A stretch of 64,000 nucleotides of DNA from Vibrio sp. HDW18 (GTDB lineage: Bacteria; Pseudomonadota; Gammaproteobacteria; Enterobacterales; Vibrionaceae). The stretch is from positions 372,001-436,000 of the forward strand of contig NZ_CP049913.1 in the NCBI RefSeq assembly GCF_011306175.1, written 5' to 3'. Below, piece after piece: positions 55,905 to 64,000 of this stretch (the first letter of the stretch is position 1; each line of letters starts with the position of its first letter). The notes under the pieces were generated by a model, which worked only from the letters and a program-made list of their open reading frames with translations, was not told where the DNA came from and did not search any database. The translations under genes and the position numbers were made by a program.

Positions 55905-56372
55905 TTAAGGATAAATATTCCATAACACCTGCCCGGTCTGGGTCAGCGGATCATAATCAATACACATCATCCCCGAGGTTGGAAACATGGGGGGGATCAT
56001 CTCATCGACCAATTCAGCCACCAAATAGCCAACTAGAGGCAAATGCGAAACCAATAGCACTGACTGCAACTGTTCGATATCAATCAAGGCAGCTAAGTAA
56101 TCGAATACCCGATCTGACTGTCCATAAGGGGTGATCTCATCACAGGTTTGCACTTTTGCTGCCGAAAAATGCTCCGCCAGTACTTGCCACGTTTGTCGTG
56201 CTCGCAGGTAAGGGCTCACCAACACCAGATCAAAACCACTCACGCCCTGTTGACTAACACTGGCGCCAGCCACGGCAGCGGACTCATCACACCCACGTTC
56301 GGTTAATGATCGCTGTGCATCACTGGCCGCAAACTGCTGCGCCTCACCATGACGCATAATATAAATCTTCAT
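55905..56372 (-). CDS. sixA: Phosphohistidine phosphatase SixA
   Basis: A 155-residue histidine phosphatase that acts on phosphorylated HPt domains (ArcB in E. coli) or the nitrogen PTS protein. The catalytic RHG is in KIYIMRHGEAQQF; further family residues are LVSPYLRARQTWQVL and VLLVSHLPLVGYLVAEL. I start at the ATG at 56372, 6 nt after AGGTAG. Divergent from the M16 peptidase gene. Confidence 0.92.
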   Translation of the reverse strand: MKIYIMRHGEAQQFAASDAQRSLTERGCDESAAVAGASVSQQGVSGFDLVLVSPYLRARQTWQVLAEHFSAAKVQTCDEITPYGQSDRVFDYLAALIDIEQLQSVLLVSHLPLVGYLVAELVDEMIPPMFPTSGMMCIDYDPLTQTGQVLWNIYP

Positions 56373-56556
56373 GTACACTACCTAAGCTATGCAGTCTATG
56401 GCTGCTCAATTTTTGTGATTATAACAGCAGTCAAGCTAAAGACCTCGACTTCGTTAACAGTCTATAAAAAAGCTCCACGACCGACTAAACTGACTGCTAC
56501 CATCCTCAAGATATCGACATGATTTGCCATTGCCGCTATCAATCCGGAGAAATACT

Positions 56557-59328
56557 GTGCATATCAGCCCTAATGATACCAATCAGTACCGTTATATCAC
56601 CTTAAACAATGGGTTACGTACACTGCTGATCCACAGTCCAAATGCCAGCAAATGTGCCGCGGCTCTGGCGGTCAATGTTGGTCATTTTGATGATCCAATC
56701 GAACGGCAAGGCTTAGCACACTATCTCGAACACATGCTGTTTTTGGGTACCGAAAAATACCCGAAAGTAGGTGAATTTCAACATTTCATTACTCAACATG
56801 GCGGTTCGAATAATGCTTGGACGGGTACTGAACACACCTGTTTTTTCTTTGATATTGCACCCAATATTTTTACGAAAGCCCTCGACCGTTTCAGCCAATT
56901 TTTTATCGCACCACTGTTTAATCCTGAAGCGTTAGATAAAGAGCGACAAGCGGTCGATTCAGAATACAAACTCAAACTGAAAGATGAATCACGTCGCCTG
57001 TATCAAGTACAAAAAGAAACCATAAATCCGCGTCATCCGTTCAGCCAATTTTCGGTCGGCAACGCGCAAACCCTTAGTGATGGTGATCAAAGTTCCATTC
57101 GTGATGAACTGCTGGATTTCTATCAAAATCACTATTCGGCCAAATTAATGACGCTGGTTTTAACTGGTCCACAAAGCATTGAGCAGTTGACACTGTGGGC
57201 AGAAAACTATTTTGCCCACATTCCAAGCCCACCGCGCAAGCTTAAGCCATTGCCACCTTTTGTTGAACGAGAACACATCGGCATTTTGATTCAGGTTGAA
57301 CCAATCAAAGAACTGCGTAAGCTAATCTTAGCCTTTGTGCTGCCGAGCACAGCAAATGACTATCATAACAAGCCGCTCTCTTACTTAGCCCATTTGATCG
57401 GAGATGAAAGTCAAGGCAGCCTGCTGCAAGCGCTCAAAGAGCAAGGTTGGATCACTAGCCTCTCTGCGGGTGGTGGGATCAGTGGCCGTGACTACCGCGA
57501 GTTCGCGATCAGTTGCTTGCTCACCCCACAAGGATTAGAGCATGTGGATGAGATCATCCAAAGCGTATTCCAAACGCTGGATTTAATTGCCAGCCAAGGG
57601 CTACAAGCTTGGCGTTATCAAGAAAAACGTGCGGTGCTAGAGTCAGCCTTTCGCTTCCAAGAAACTCAGCGACCACTGGATATGGCCAGCCATTTAGTGA
57701 TCAACATGCAGCATTATGCGGCGCAAGATACCATTTATGGCGACTATATGATGATGGGTTTTGAGCAAGCACAGTTGGAAGAGATTTTAAGCCATCTCAG
57801 CCCAGAAAATCTGCGCGCTACCTTAATTGCCAAAGGAAGCCATTATGATCAGATTGCTCAGTGGTACTTCACCCCTTATTCGGTCACACCATTCAGTACC
57901 GAACAATTGCGTCGTTTCCGCACCCCCTTAGATTTGCCACTCAAATTGCCCGAACCAAACCCGTTCATCTGCGATGAGCTTAATCCAGCAGACATCAAAC
58001 AAATCACTGCGTACCCCCAAGTGCTGCAAGATTTGCCGGGCTTTAAACTTTGGCACCAACAAGATACCGAATTTAGAGTTCCGAAAGGGGTTATTTACAT
58101 CGCGATTGATAGCCCACATGCGGTGGCCAGTTGTCGCAATATTGCCATGACCCGCTTATGTGTTGAGATGTTTTTAGACACTTTAGCCAAACAAACCTAT
58201 CAAGCCGAAATCGCCGGCATGAGCTATAACCTGTACGCTCATCAGGGTGGGGTAACCTTGACGCTGTCTGGTTTTAGTCAAAAATTGCCACAACTGATGG
58301 CGCTGATCCTCAATAAATTTGCTGAGCGTGATTTTCAGCCCCAACGCTTTAATACCATCAAACAGCAGTTGACCCGTCACTGGCGTAATGCGGCGCATGA
58401 CAAACCGATATCACAGCTATTTAATGCGCTAAGCGGACTGCTGCAACCGAATAATCCGCCGTATGCTGACTTACTGGCCGCGATTAAAACGGTGCATGTC
58501 GAAGAGCTGGCCGGTTTTGTCGAGGCGATTTTGGCACAACTGCATATTGAAATGTTGGTCTATGGTGACTGGCCTGCCGATCAAGCACATCAAATGGCCA
58601 GCATGCTTAAACAGGCACTGCGTGTGCAAGGTCAAACTTACCAAATCGCACTGCGCCCGCTGGTAATGCTTGGCAAGCATGGAACCTTTCAGCGCGAAGT
58701 TGATTGCCAACAAGATGATTCTGCGATTGTGGTTTATTACCAATCAACCGAGGTGAGTCCACGTAATATTGCCTTATATTCGTTAGCCAATCATTTAATG
58801 TCAGCCGCATTTTTTGATGAAATTCGCACCAAACAGCAATTAGGTTATATGGTCGGTACCGGTAATATGCCGTTAAATCGCCATCCGGGCTTAATTATGT
58901 ATGTGCAGTCACCTTCCGCCCCGCCGAGTGAATTAATCCGTGCGATTGATGAGTTTTTAAATGCGCTGTACCTGGTGTTACTTGAGTTAAACGAATATCA
59001 ATGGCATAGCAGTAAACGGGGCTTATGGAACCAAATTGCCGCCCCCGATCCAACACTAAGAGTGCGAGCCCAACGGCTCTGGGTCGCGATTGGCAATCAA
59101 GATCTGAGCTTTGATCAACGAGAGCAAGTGTTGCAGGAACTAAAAACACTCAGTCGCGCCGATATGATCCGCTTTGTGGTCAATCAATTGAAACCCCGCA
59201 CAGCGCACCGCTTGATCATGCACAGCCAAGGCCAAGCGCATCATGCGCAGTCTACTTGGCAACTGGGTCAAGCCATCACCTCAGTTGAGCAATTCCAACA
59301 GCGCACTAAAGCTTATGATGTGGGTTAG
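56557..59328 (+). CDS. M16-family zinc metallopeptidase (insulinase/protease III type)
   Basis: A 923-residue peptidase of the pitrilysin/insulinase group. The inverted zinc site HYLEHMLFLGTEKYP (HxxEH, about residue 60-65) with the third ligand Glu about 75 residues on (AVDSEYKLKLKDESRR), and the C-terminal inactive half (KQQLGYMVGTG). I start at the GTG at 56557 because GGAGA lies 8 nt upstream; a TTG at 56524 has no ribosome site. No clear signal peptide, unlike E. coli Ptr, so it is probably cytoplasmic. It overlaps yecM tail-to-tail by 23 nt. Confidence 0.9.
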   Translation: MHISPNDTNQYRYITLNNGLRTLLIHSPNASKCAAALAVNVGHFDDPIERQGLAHYLEHMLFLGTEKYPKVGEFQHFITQHGGSNNAWTGTEHTCFFFDIAPNIFTKALDRFSQFFIAPLFNPEALDKERQAVDSEYKLKLKDESRRLYQVQKETINPRHPFSQFSVGNAQTLSDGDQSSIRDELLDFYQNHYSAKLMTLVLTGPQSIEQLTLWAENYFAHIPSPPRKLKPLPPFVEREHIGILIQVEPIKELRKLILAFVLPSTANDYHNKPLSYLAHLIGDESQGSLLQALKEQGWITSLSAGGGISGRDYREFAISCLLTPQGLEHVDEIIQSVFQTLDLIASQGLQAWRYQEKRAVLESAFRFQETQRPLDMASHLVINMQHYAAQDTIYGDYMMMGFEQAQLEEILSHLSPENLRATLIAKGSHYDQIAQWYFTPYSVTPFSTEQLRRFRTPLDLPLKLPEPNPFICDELNPADIKQITAYPQVLQDLPGFKLWHQQDTEFRVPKGVIYIAIDSPHAVASCRNIAMTRLCVEMFLDTLAKQTYQAEIAGMSYNLYAHQGGVTLTLSGFSQKLPQLMALILNKFAERDFQPQRFNTIKQQLTRHWRNAAHDKPISQLFNALSGLLQPNNPPYADLLAAIKTVHVEELAGFVEAILAQLHIEMLVYGDWPADQAHQMASMLKQALRVQGQTYQIALRPLVMLGKHGTFQREVDCQQDDSAIVVYYQSTEVSPRNIALYSLANHLMSAAFFDEIRTKQQLGYMVGTGNMPLNRHPGLIMYVQSPSAPPSELIRAIDEFLNALYLVLLELNEYQWHSSKRGLWNQIAAPDPTLRVRAQRLWVAIGNQDLSFDQREQVLQELKTLSRADMIRFVVNQLKPRTAHRLIMHSQGQAHHAQSTWQLGQAITSVEQFQQRTKAYDVG

Positions 59329-59929
59329 CTTGATCGGCAGCTTCACTAGCGACAATCGTCGCTAACGCGTGGGGGTGGAGCTTAACGCACACCCCTTGCC
59401 ATTGAAAAGCCAGCGTAGGATTGGCTAAGCGCTCCCCCTCCCCCTGCGGACTGGATAATTTAACTTGAATTCCCAGCTCACGGAGAAAATCCCATTTTAC
59501 TGCCAACACGGGATATCGCTGCTGCAGCTCAATACAAAACTCTGCCGCGCTTGAAGATGACGCAGGGATCACAAACTCAACATGCTCCCAACTTTGCACT
59601 GGATAGGTTTTTCCTAACCCAGGATAAGGCAATTCTAAACACTCAATCTGCCAGTGGCTAATCGACAGCGGTTGATAAAAGCGAATCACGATGATCGGCC
59701 GACCGTTAATCTGCGCACACGAGATTTGTTGACCATAGTCTAACCAGGCCAGATGCGCCGCTTGTGCCAATGCTGGATCATTAATTCGCAGTGCAATATG
59801 GTCTAGCTGATGTTCACGCAGATCTAAGCCTAAAAGATCAAGCAATTGCTCAATTTTAGCCATAAATAAGCCCAGTTTTTCGAGCAGTTGCTCTGGAGCC
59901 AGCCCTGTCTCACAAAGTTGTGGTTGCAT
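59306..59929 (-). CDS. yecM: VOC-fold protein YecM
   Basis: A 207-residue protein of the YecM family (metal-binding VOC superfamily fold; function unknown). Family residues: LREHQLDHIALRINDPALAQ, SWEHVEFVIP, and VCVKLHPHALATIV. It is divergent from argS with about 200 bases between starts, as in E. coli where yecM also neighbours argS. Tail-to-tail overlap with the peptidase gene leaves no room for a terminator. Confidence 0.88.
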   Translation of the reverse strand: MQPQLCETGLAPEQLLEKLGLFMAKIEQLLDLLGLDLREHQLDHIALRINDPALAQAAHLAWLDYGQQISCAQINGRPIIVIRFYQPLSISHWQIECLELPYPGLGKTYPVQSWEHVEFVIPASSSSAAEFCIELQQRYPVLAVKWDFLRELGIQVKLSSPQGEGERLANPTLAFQWQGVCVKLHPHALATIVASEAADQANPHHKL

Positions 59930-60128
59930 TGGTTCCCCTTAAAATGCCAGTTTGCGCGCGATACTAGCAAGATTGACAGCAAAAGGTGAAAATTTCCTAT
60001 GCATCACCCTAGGTGCTCAGGCTGAATATTGTTATCATAACGACCAATTAAACCATATTATTGTGATATGCCTCACTCTCCACATGACGGCATTCCATCT
60101 CTATTTCCTTGAATTGAAGGGCAAACGT

Positions 60129-61862
60129 GTGAATATCCAAGCACTGATCAATCAGAGAGTTTCTCAGGCTATTGAAGCCGCAGGCGCACCCGCTGGCACT
60201 CCAGCACTCGTTCGTCAATCGGCTAAAGCCCAATTTGGTGACTACCAAGCCAATGGCATCATGGGTGCCGCGAAACAACTAGGCTGCAATCCTCGAGAGT
60301 TTGCACAAAAAGTGTTGGATGTTCTGAATCTTGACGGTATCGCCAGCAAAACTGAAATCGCAGGTCCGGGTTTTATCAATATTTTCCTGAGCGAAACCTT
60401 TTTGGCCGCTCAAGCCGAAGCGGCACTCGCCGATGAACGCCTAGGTGTCGCCCAAGATGCCCCCCAAACCATCGTTGCCGATTACTCAGCGCCTAACGTT
60501 GCCAAAGAGATGCATGTCGGCCATTTGCGTTCCACCATTATTGGTGATGCAGTGGTGCGCACGTTGGAATTCTTGGGCCATAATGTGATCCGCGCTAACC
60601 ACATAGGAGACTGGGGCACACAATTTGGCATGCTGATCGCTAACCTTGAGCGGGTACAACAAGCCTCTGGCGAAGTGTCAATGGAACTGGCCGATCTGGA
60701 AGCGTTCTACCGTGAATCAAAACAGTTGTATGATGAAGATCCGCAGTTTGCCGAAACGGCACGTAGCTATGTGGTAAAACTGCAAGGCGGCGATCCCTTC
60801 TGCCTCGCGATGTGGAAAAAATTGGTCGATGTCACCATGATCCAAAACCAGCGTAACTATGATCGTCTTAATGTATCGCTGACCCGTGATAATGTAATGG
60901 GTGAGAGCATGTACAATGACATGCTGGCGCAGATTGTCAGCGACCTGCAAGCCAAAGGCTTAGCGGTTGAAGATGATGGTGCACAAGTGGTGTTCTTGGA
61001 TGAGTTCAAGAATAAAGACGGCGAAGCCATGGGCGTGATCATCCAAAAACGCGATGGTGGCTTCCTCTACACCACCACTGATATTGCGTGTGCTAAATAC
61101 CGCTATGAGACTCTTGGTGCGGATCGCGTACTGTACTTCATTGACTCACGCCAACATCAACATTTGATGCAGGCTTGGACCATTGTGCGCAAAGCAGGTT
61201 ATATTCCTGAGCAAGTGAGCTTAGAACACCATGCTTTTGGCATGATGCTCGGTAAAGATGGTCGCCCATTTAAAACTCGTGCGGGCGGAACGGTGCGTTT
61301 AGCGGATTTGCTGGATGAAGCTCAAGAGCGTGCTAGCACATTAATTGAGTCAAAAAATCCAACTCTGTCTGCCGAAGAAAAAGCCAACATCGCCAACACA
61401 GTAGCGATGGCTGCGGTCAAATACGCGGATCTGTCCAAACACCGCACCACCGATTATGTATTTGATTGGGATAACATGTTGGCCTTTGAGGGCAATACTG
61501 CGCCTTATATGCAATATGCCTATACTCGCGTCGCCTCGATTTTTGCCAAAGCGGGAATTGAGATGAACCAGTTGACTGGTCATATTCAAATTACTGAAGA
61601 AAAAGAGAAGACCCTAGCTGCCAAACTGCTGCAGTTTGAAGAAGCGGTCCAAGCGGTCGCTCGTGAAGGTCAACCACACCTGATGTGTAGCTATCTGTTT
61701 GAGTTAGCGGGCCTATTCTCTAGCTTCTACGAAGCTTGCCCAATTTTAGTGGCAGAGCAAGAGAGCGTGAAACAGAGCCGCTTGCAACTCGCTGCACTGA
61801 CCGCAAAAACCATCAAACAAGGTCTTGCGTTACTGGGAATTGAGACGCTAGAAAGAATGTAA
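60129..61862 (+). CDS. argS: Arginyl-tRNA synthetase
   Basis: A 577-residue class I synthetase. The HIGH-type motif is [20 protein letters not shown], with the Add-1 N-terminal domain before it, the arginyl-specific [15 protein letters not shown], and a DALR anticodon-binding domain at the end. The start is the GTG at 60129 ([20 protein letters not shown]), with AAGGG 7 nt upstream, the same length as E. coli ArgS; the in-frame extension to 59952 is not conserved sequence. Confidence 0.96.
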   Translation: MNIQALINQRVSQAIEAAGAPAGTPALVRQSAKAQFGDYQANGIMGAAKQLGCNPREFAQKVLDVLNLDGIASKTEIAGPGFINIFLSETFLAAQAEAALADERLGVAQDAPQTIVADYSAPNVAKEMHVGHLRSTIIGDAVVRTLEFLGHNVIRANHIGDWGTQFGMLIANLERVQQASGEVSMELADLEAFYRESKQLYDEDPQFAETARSYVVKLQGGDPFCLAMWKKLVDVTMIQNQRNYDRLNVSLTRDNVMGESMYNDMLAQIVSDLQAKGLAVEDDGAQVVFLDEFKNKDGEAMGVIIQKRDGGFLYTTTDIACAKYRYETLGADRVLYFIDSRQHQHLMQAWTIVRKAGYIPEQVSLEHHAFGMMLGKDGRPFKTRAGGTVRLADLLDEAQERASTLIESKNPTLSAEEKANIANTVAMAAVKYADLSKHRTTDYVFDWDNMLAFEGNTAPYMQYAYTRVASIFAKAGIEMNQLTGHIQITEEKEKTLAAKLLQFEEAVQAVAREGQPHLMCSYLFELAGLFSSFYEACPILVAEQESVKQSRLQLAALTAKTIKQGLALLGIETLERM

Positions 61863-61874
61863 TCATCTTGCATA

Positions 61875-61903
61875 ATAAAGGTTGGCACTTCGCCAACCTT
61901 TAT
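61875..61903 (+). terminator. Terminator of argS
   Basis: ATAAAGGTTGGC-acttc-GCCAACCTTTAT followed by TTTA. Confidence 0.88.
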
Positions 61904-61960
61904 TTTATGACTGACTGGGTTAATAAAACATCACCACTTATTGTGCTTAAGAGGCATCAC

Positions 61961-62392
61961 ATGCTGCACTTTGAACTGCATTCACAACTGCAAAAAGATA
62001 CCGATGTGATCGGCTACTTTCCGCTCTGCATCGCCCTATTACATAAAGATGCTGCGGTGCCTTGGATTATTTTAGTCCCACAGCGTGCCAATCTGCGCGA
62101 ATTGCATCATTTACCAATGCAAGAGCAGCAGCAATTTTTGCTTGAATCACAAATCGTCAGCCAAACGCTAGAACACCTATTCAATCCTGACAAACTGAAC
62201 TTAGGTGCGCTGGGCAATATGGTGCCGCAGCTACACATTCACCATATCGCGCGCTTTACTAGCGATATTGCGTGGCCGGGCCCTGTGTGGGGCAGAACCT
62301 CAGGCCAGTTACGCTCACCCTCTGAGCAGCAAGATCTGCTAAATACACTCCGCACAACCCTGAGTTCACATTCACTCTTTAAGCCAACATAA
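61961..62392 (+). CDS. HIT-domain hydrolase
   Basis: A 143-residue HIT-family protein, related to diadenosine polyphosphate hydrolases and nucleotidyl transferases. The histidine triad is in MVPQLHIHHIARFTSDIAWP (HxHHxxR form), with WIILVPQRANLRELHHL upstream. I choose the ATG at 61961 (MLHFELHSQLQKDTDVIG) with AAGAGG upstream; a frame opening at 61868 crosses the argS terminator. The substrate cannot be read from the sequence. Confidence 0.88.
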   Translation: MLHFELHSQLQKDTDVIGYFPLCIALLHKDAAVPWIILVPQRANLRELHHLPMQEQQQFLLESQIVSQTLEHLFNPDKLNLGALGNMVPQLHIHHIARFTSDIAWPGPVWGRTSGQLRSPSEQQDLLNTLRTTLSSHSLFKPT

Positions 62393-62412
62393 AATCGATT
62401 TAAGTCACTCCT

Positions 62413-62460
62413 TTTCGAGCATAAACCCTTTCGAACATAAATCCTTTCGAGCATAAAAAA
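62413..62460. repeat. Three tandem 16-bp repeats after the HIT gene
   Basis: TTTCGAGCATAAACCC, TTTCGAACATAAATCC and TTTCGAGCATAAAAAA follow each other without gaps at 62413, 62429 and 62445. The last runs into the feoC terminator. A local slippage or duplication product with no evident function. Confidence 0.8.
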
Positions 62461-62479
62461 GCCGCATTACGCGGCTTTT
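62454..62479. terminator. Terminator between the HIT gene and feoC
   Basis: AAAAAA-GCCGC-attac-GCGGC-TTTT, usable from both sides between convergent genes. Confidence 0.85.
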
Positions 62480-62505
62480 GGTTAACGTGTAAGTACGGAC
62501 TATGA

Positions 62506-62736
62506 CTACATGGTCACGCTCACTGCGAGATCACAGCGACGATTCAGTACATAATGCACCCGCACCACCGCATCTTGCGCGTTGGTGTATTGCTGGCGAG
62601 AGAACACTCCTTTCTTAATCCAGACCGCGAGCATCGCCTCAACACCATCTTCACTCAGCGCAAAGCGCTGGGCTAATTGTTGACGAGTGATGCCGTGCTG
62701 CTGCTCAATCGCCGCTTTAAGCTCGTTCAAAATCAC
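62506..62736 (-). CDS. feoC: Ferrous iron transport protein FeoC
   Basis: A 76-residue winged-helix protein (MILNELKAAIEQQHGITRQQ, QRFALSEDGVEAMLAVWIKK) of the FeoC family, which associates with FeoB and is required for ferrous iron uptake in V. cholerae. The usual Fe-S cysteine cluster of the Klebsiella form is absent; only one Cys is near the end. It overlaps feoB by 4 nt. Confidence 0.92.
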   Translation of the reverse strand: MILNELKAAIEQQHGITRQQLAQRFALSEDGVEAMLAVWIKKGVFSRQQYTNAQDAVVRVHYVLNRRCDLAVSVTM

Positions 62737-64000
62737 GCAGCGGGTACCTCAACCATTTTTTGCTTACGTCCGCTTTGCTTTAATCCCCAATAGGTGATAG
62801 CTGCAAATACCATGATCCCACCAATCCAAGCTAAGCTGTACCAAGGGTGCTGGATAATATGGGTAATTTGGTAGTACAACACCGCTGAACCATACGCGAG
62901 GCCCATCGTCCAGAGCGCAATAAAACGTGCATAGGCAGCACCAAACTCGCGCACATAAGCCCCCATCGCCGCTACACAAGGGGTATACAGTAGGATAAAA
63001 ATCAGATAAGCAAATGCTACATGCCCATTCGCAAAATAAGTGTGTAAGTTGCCAAAGATAGAGGCATCCACTTCTTGCTCTTCAGCCACCGCATCGCTAT
63101 CGGTTAAATCACCGACCTCAATTCCAAGCGGATCACTAAAGCTCAAGGCGGCAAGATTGTCAGGGATCGACATTAGCGCTTCCTGCAAACTGGCTCGCAG
63201 ATCATATTCCACATCTTCATCATCGGCGTTTGTGGTGTACAAGCTATTTAAAGTTCCCACTACCGCTTCTTTAGCAAAAATACCGGTAATAATGCCAACG
63301 GTTGCTGGCCAGTTTTCCTGTGTGATGCCCATCGGAGAAAATACCGGTGTCACTACATGGGCTACTTTAGACAATACAGATTTATCTGTATCTTCATTAC
63401 CAAATGAACCATCGGTGCCCACCGAGTTTAAGAAACTCAAGATAGTGACCACCACCACGATGGTTTTGCCTGCACCCAATACAAAACGTTTCAGCTTCTG
63501 CCAGGTTTTGATCACGACGTTTTGTAGGGTCGGAATTTCATAATCTGGCATCTCCATGATTAAGCTTTCACTTGCCCCTGGATATAGAGTCTTTTTCAGC
63601 ACCAAGCCGGTCAAAACTGCCGCCACAATCCCTAATAAATACAGAGCAAACACCACATTTTGGCCACTTTGTGGGAAAAATGCCGCCGCAAACAACGCAT
63701 AAACCGGTAGACGCGCACCACAAGACATAAAGGGTGCCATCGAGGCCGCTAGCTTACGTTCACGCTCTTGATCCAGCGTTCGTGTGGCCATAATCGATGG
63801 CACGTTACAGCCAAAACCGAGCACCAGTGGCACAAAAGCTTTGCCAGGCAGACCAATTTTCTGCATCACTTTATCCAGCACAAAAGCTGCACGCGACATA
63901 TAACCCGAGCTTTCTAACACCGCTAAGAATAAGTATAAGCAGGCAATCACAGGGATAAATGTAGCCACGGTCTGGATCCCACCACCGACCCCATCCGCAA
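62733..64000 (-). CDS. feoB: Ferrous iron transporter FeoB, C-terminal part (N-terminus beyond window)
   Basis: The frame is open to the right edge, giving about the last 420 residues of FeoB, the GTP-dependent ferrous iron permease. It starts in the membrane domain with GDGVGGGIQTVATFIPVIAC, then the Cys-containing LVLGFGCNVPSIMATRTLDQ and a second Cys gate AAFMSCGARLPVYALF-like block (read APFMSCGARLPVYA), and TGIFAKEAVVGTLN. The G domain lies outside. feoC follows, and feoA would lie beyond the window. Confidence 0.95.
   Translation of the reverse strand, partial: ADGVGGGIQTVATFIPVIACLYLFLAVLESSGYMSRAAFVLDKVMQKIGLPGKAFVPLVLGFGCNVPSIMATRTLDQERERKLAASMAPFMSCGARLPVYALFAAAFFPQSGQNVVFALYLLGIVAAVLTGLVLKKTLYPGASESLIMEMPDYEIPTLQNVVIKTWQKLKRFVLGAGKTIVVVVTILSFLNSVGTDGSFGNEDTDKSVLSKVAHVVTPVFSPMGITQENWPATVGIITGIFAKEAVVGTLNSLYTTNADDEDVEYDLRASLQEALMSIPDNLAALSFSDPLGIEVGDLTDSDAVAEEQEVDASIFGNLHTYFANGHVAFAYLIFILLYTPCVAAMGAYVREFGAAYARFIALWTMGLAYGSAVLYYQITHIIQHPWYSLAWIGGIMVFAAITYWGLKQSGRKQKMVEVPAA

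Noticed and set aside
1..64000. CRISPR arrays, cas genes, integron VCR repeats, toxin-antitoxin or restriction systems
   Set aside because: No regularly spaced repeat array, attC-like series, or recognisable gene of these systems was seen on either strand.

Overview
The window is chromosomal DNA from a Vibrio of the V. cholerae clade. Gene order (fab cluster, maf-rluC, rne, adhE-ychE, asd, yejKLM, topB, grxD, sodB, mlaA, ccm operon, che/flh operon, argS, feo) and protein sequences fit V. cholerae chromosome I. From memory, proteins such as FabG, FabH and AcpP differ from V. cholerae at scattered positions, so a sister species (V. mimicus or V. metoecus type) or a divergent strain is possible. 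The species call is inference.

Layout. 1-8133: mltG (cut by the window edge), pabC, fabF, acpP, fabG, fabD, fabH, plsX, rpmF, yceD, all on the minus strand (fatty acid synthesis, a ribosomal protein, cell wall). 8281-13028: a compact integrated element of about 4.7 kb inserted into the 5' end of maf. 13012-15249: maf, rluC and the long leader of rne. 15250-29571: rne, a decayed IS630 transposase, adhE, an ERIC repeat, ychE, asd, an NhaC-type antiporter, yejK, yejL, yejM. 29635-29966: tRNA-Pro(GGG) and tRNA-Ser(UGA). 30169-35669: topB, grxD, sodB, a small unknown protein, a degenerate SDR protein, mlaA. 35738-42753: complete cytochrome c maturation operon ccmABCDEFGHI. 43013-55680: chemotaxis and flagellar regulation operon (flhA, flhF, flhG, fliA, cheY, cheZ, cheA, cheB, parC, parP, cheW, DUF2802). 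55905-64000: sixA, an M16 peptidase, yecM, argS, a HIT protein, feoC and the end of feoB.

The notable region is the element at 8281-13028. It encodes a complete tyrosine recombinase, four small proteins I do not recognise in one left-to-right array, and one small membrane protein on the opposite strand. It carries three plus-strand sequences that match the bacteriophage T3 RNA polymerase promoter at 16-18 of 20 positions and share the core AACCCACACTATAGG. It encodes no RNA polymerase, capsid, terminase or replication protein that I can recognise. Two of the promoters flank an AT-rich block of repeated AAGATATCTTTAAGAT units, an arrangement like the primary replication origin of T7-type phages. 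Its right end carries a near-consensus sigma70 promoter (TTGACG, 17 bp, TATAGT) and a synonymous replacement of the first codons of maf. My reading is a minimal satellite that waits in maf and is expressed, and perhaps replicated, by the single-subunit RNA polymerase and replisome of a T7/T3-like vibriophage (ICP3 is the known type in V. cholerae). The promoters and attachment sites are seen directly; the satellite lifestyle is inferred.
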